Positions 22,768 through 23,194 of a stretch of 23,194 nucleotides of DNA are shown here, piece by piece. The DNA comes from Desulfuromonadales bacterium (GTDB taxonomy: Bacteria > Desulfobacterota > Desulfuromonadia > Desulfuromonadales > UBA2294): NCBI GenBank assembly GCA_014859615.1, contig JACUTX010000016.1, positions 1 through 23,194 on the forward strand. The letters are read 5' to 3'. The translations under genes were made by a program, and so were the position numbers. Positions within the stretch are counted from its first letter, which is position 1, and every line of letters begins with the position of its first letter. Under the pieces are notes generated by a model. The model ran no database searches and had not been told where the DNA came from. It worked only from the letters and a program-made list of their open reading frames with translations.

Positions 22768-23049
22768 ATGTCGAATAAATTGTGGGATGATCGTTGTCGA
22801 CGGTGCGGTCGTTGTTGTTATGAAAAAATTGAACACAACGGTCAGGTCTACTATACGGACGTTCCGTGTCTGCATCTCGATCTTGAAACAACCCTTTGCA
22901 AAATCTATTCTGAGCGGCACCTGCTTCAACCGCAATGTCTCCCATTAACAGCAGATATGTTGCATCGAGGGATTCTCCCCGGAGATTGCCCTTATGTCTC
23001 TGAAATCGTTCATTACAACGCCCCTGAGCTGTTTGTGGAAGAGGTGTAG
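22768..23049 (+). CDS. YkgJ-like CxxCxxCC cysteine-cluster protein
   Basis: The 93-residue protein carries CRRCGRCC near its N-terminus (C10, C13, C16, C17), the signature of the YkgJ zinc/iron-chelating cluster family, with further cysteines at 34, 44 and 57 and one in GDCPY near residue 74. Eight cysteines suggest a bound iron-sulfur cluster or metal; the function of the family is not established. AAAGGAG 7 nt before the ATG supports the start. It is divergent from the PxxKW gene, another eight-cysteine protein of the same length. Confidence 0.85.
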   Translation: MSNKLWDDRCRRCGRCCYEKIEHNGQVYYTDVPCLHLDLETTLCKIYSERHLLQPQCLPLTADMLHRGILPGDCPYVSEIVHYNAPELFVEEV

Positions 23050-23086
23050 TCTTCCCCGTTCTGCTGTAAATTGAGACGGTTCAATC

Positions 23087-23194
23087 TTAATCCCCCCTCG
23101 GGCTTGTCTGGATAGTCCCGGTTTGAAGAACGACCAGATTTTGTAACTGTTGCCTGGCGGTACTGACTGCAATCAGTGAAGGTTTGTGGTTCGG
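23087..23194 (-). CDS. Possible C-terminal tail of a truncated minus-strand gene
   Basis: On the minus strand an open frame runs from the window edge to a TAA at 23089-23087, giving 35 residues (including AVSTARQQLQNLVVLQTG). The composition is coding-like and helical, and convergence with the YkgJ-like gene 37 nt away is plausible. No family is recognised and the fragment is too short to be sure. Otherwise the last 145 bases hold no recognisable feature. Confidence 0.3.
   Translation of the reverse strand, partial: PNHKPSLIAVSTARQQLQNLVVLQTGTIQTSPRGD

Noticed and set aside
1..23194. CRISPR arrays, tRNA/rRNA genes, insertion sequences, integrases
   Set aside because: No regularly spaced repeats, no cloverleaf or rRNA-like segments and no transposase or integrase frames were recognised on either strand.

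Overview
The window looks like a chromosome segment from a delta-proteobacterium-type organism, most likely a Desulfuromonadales/Geobacter-like anaerobe. The case rests on a DHH-CBS-poly(A)-polymerase fusion of the A-adding tRNA nucleotidyltransferase type, a PxxKW cysteine-rich protein, a DUF512/PDZ radical-SAM-like protein, the mutL-miaA-hfq block, and scpAB next to an S2P-type protease. This assignment is inferred from gene content; no rRNA or marker phylogeny was available.

Region 1 (1-5733) is an accessory defence cassette on the + strand. A type III-like DNA methyltransferase (5' end cut by the window) overlaps a helicase-nuclease Res subunit by ATGA. Two nt later comes a compact HipA-like kinase, which overlaps by GTGA a protein whose N-terminal half resembles the HipA N-terminal subdomain (HipS-like) and whose C-terminal half is a HIRAN domain. 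All four genes are packed as one transcription unit. The last two are clearly more AT-rich than mod/res. Coupling a split HipA-like kinase and a HIRAN DNA-end/ssDNA sensor to a type III restriction system is the most novel feature of the window. A 51-bp inverted-repeat structure marks the junction with the core genome (5781-5831).

Region 2 (5868-12778) is housekeeping: A-adding tRNA nucleotidyltransferase fusion, M50/S2P membrane protease, condensin partners scpA and scpB, rluB pseudouridine synthase and pgi. Gaps are short or genes overlap.

Region 3 (12868-15884) is a two-gene unit: a 697-aa TPR protein with a very acidic centre and an ExeA/GspA-like AAA+ ATPase, probably serving an envelope or secretion assembly.

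Region 4 (15997-18957) is mutL-miaA-hfq with overlapping ends: mismatch repair, tRNA A37 modification and the sRNA chaperone.

Region 5 (19043-22212) holds a DUF512 radical-SAM-like protein, a TPR protein and an LrgA/LrgB (CidA/CidB) membrane pair, ending at a strong bidirectional terminator.

Region 6 (22310-23194) holds two small divergent cysteine-rich proteins (PxxKW on -, YkgJ-like on +) and possibly the C-terminal tail of another - strand gene. Three intrinsic terminators (scpB/rluB, ATPase/mutL, hfq/DUF512) lie directly in front of same-strand start codons, which suggests attenuation or read-through. No tRNA, rRNA, CRISPR array or insertion sequence was found, and no gene-free stretch exceeds 300 bases.
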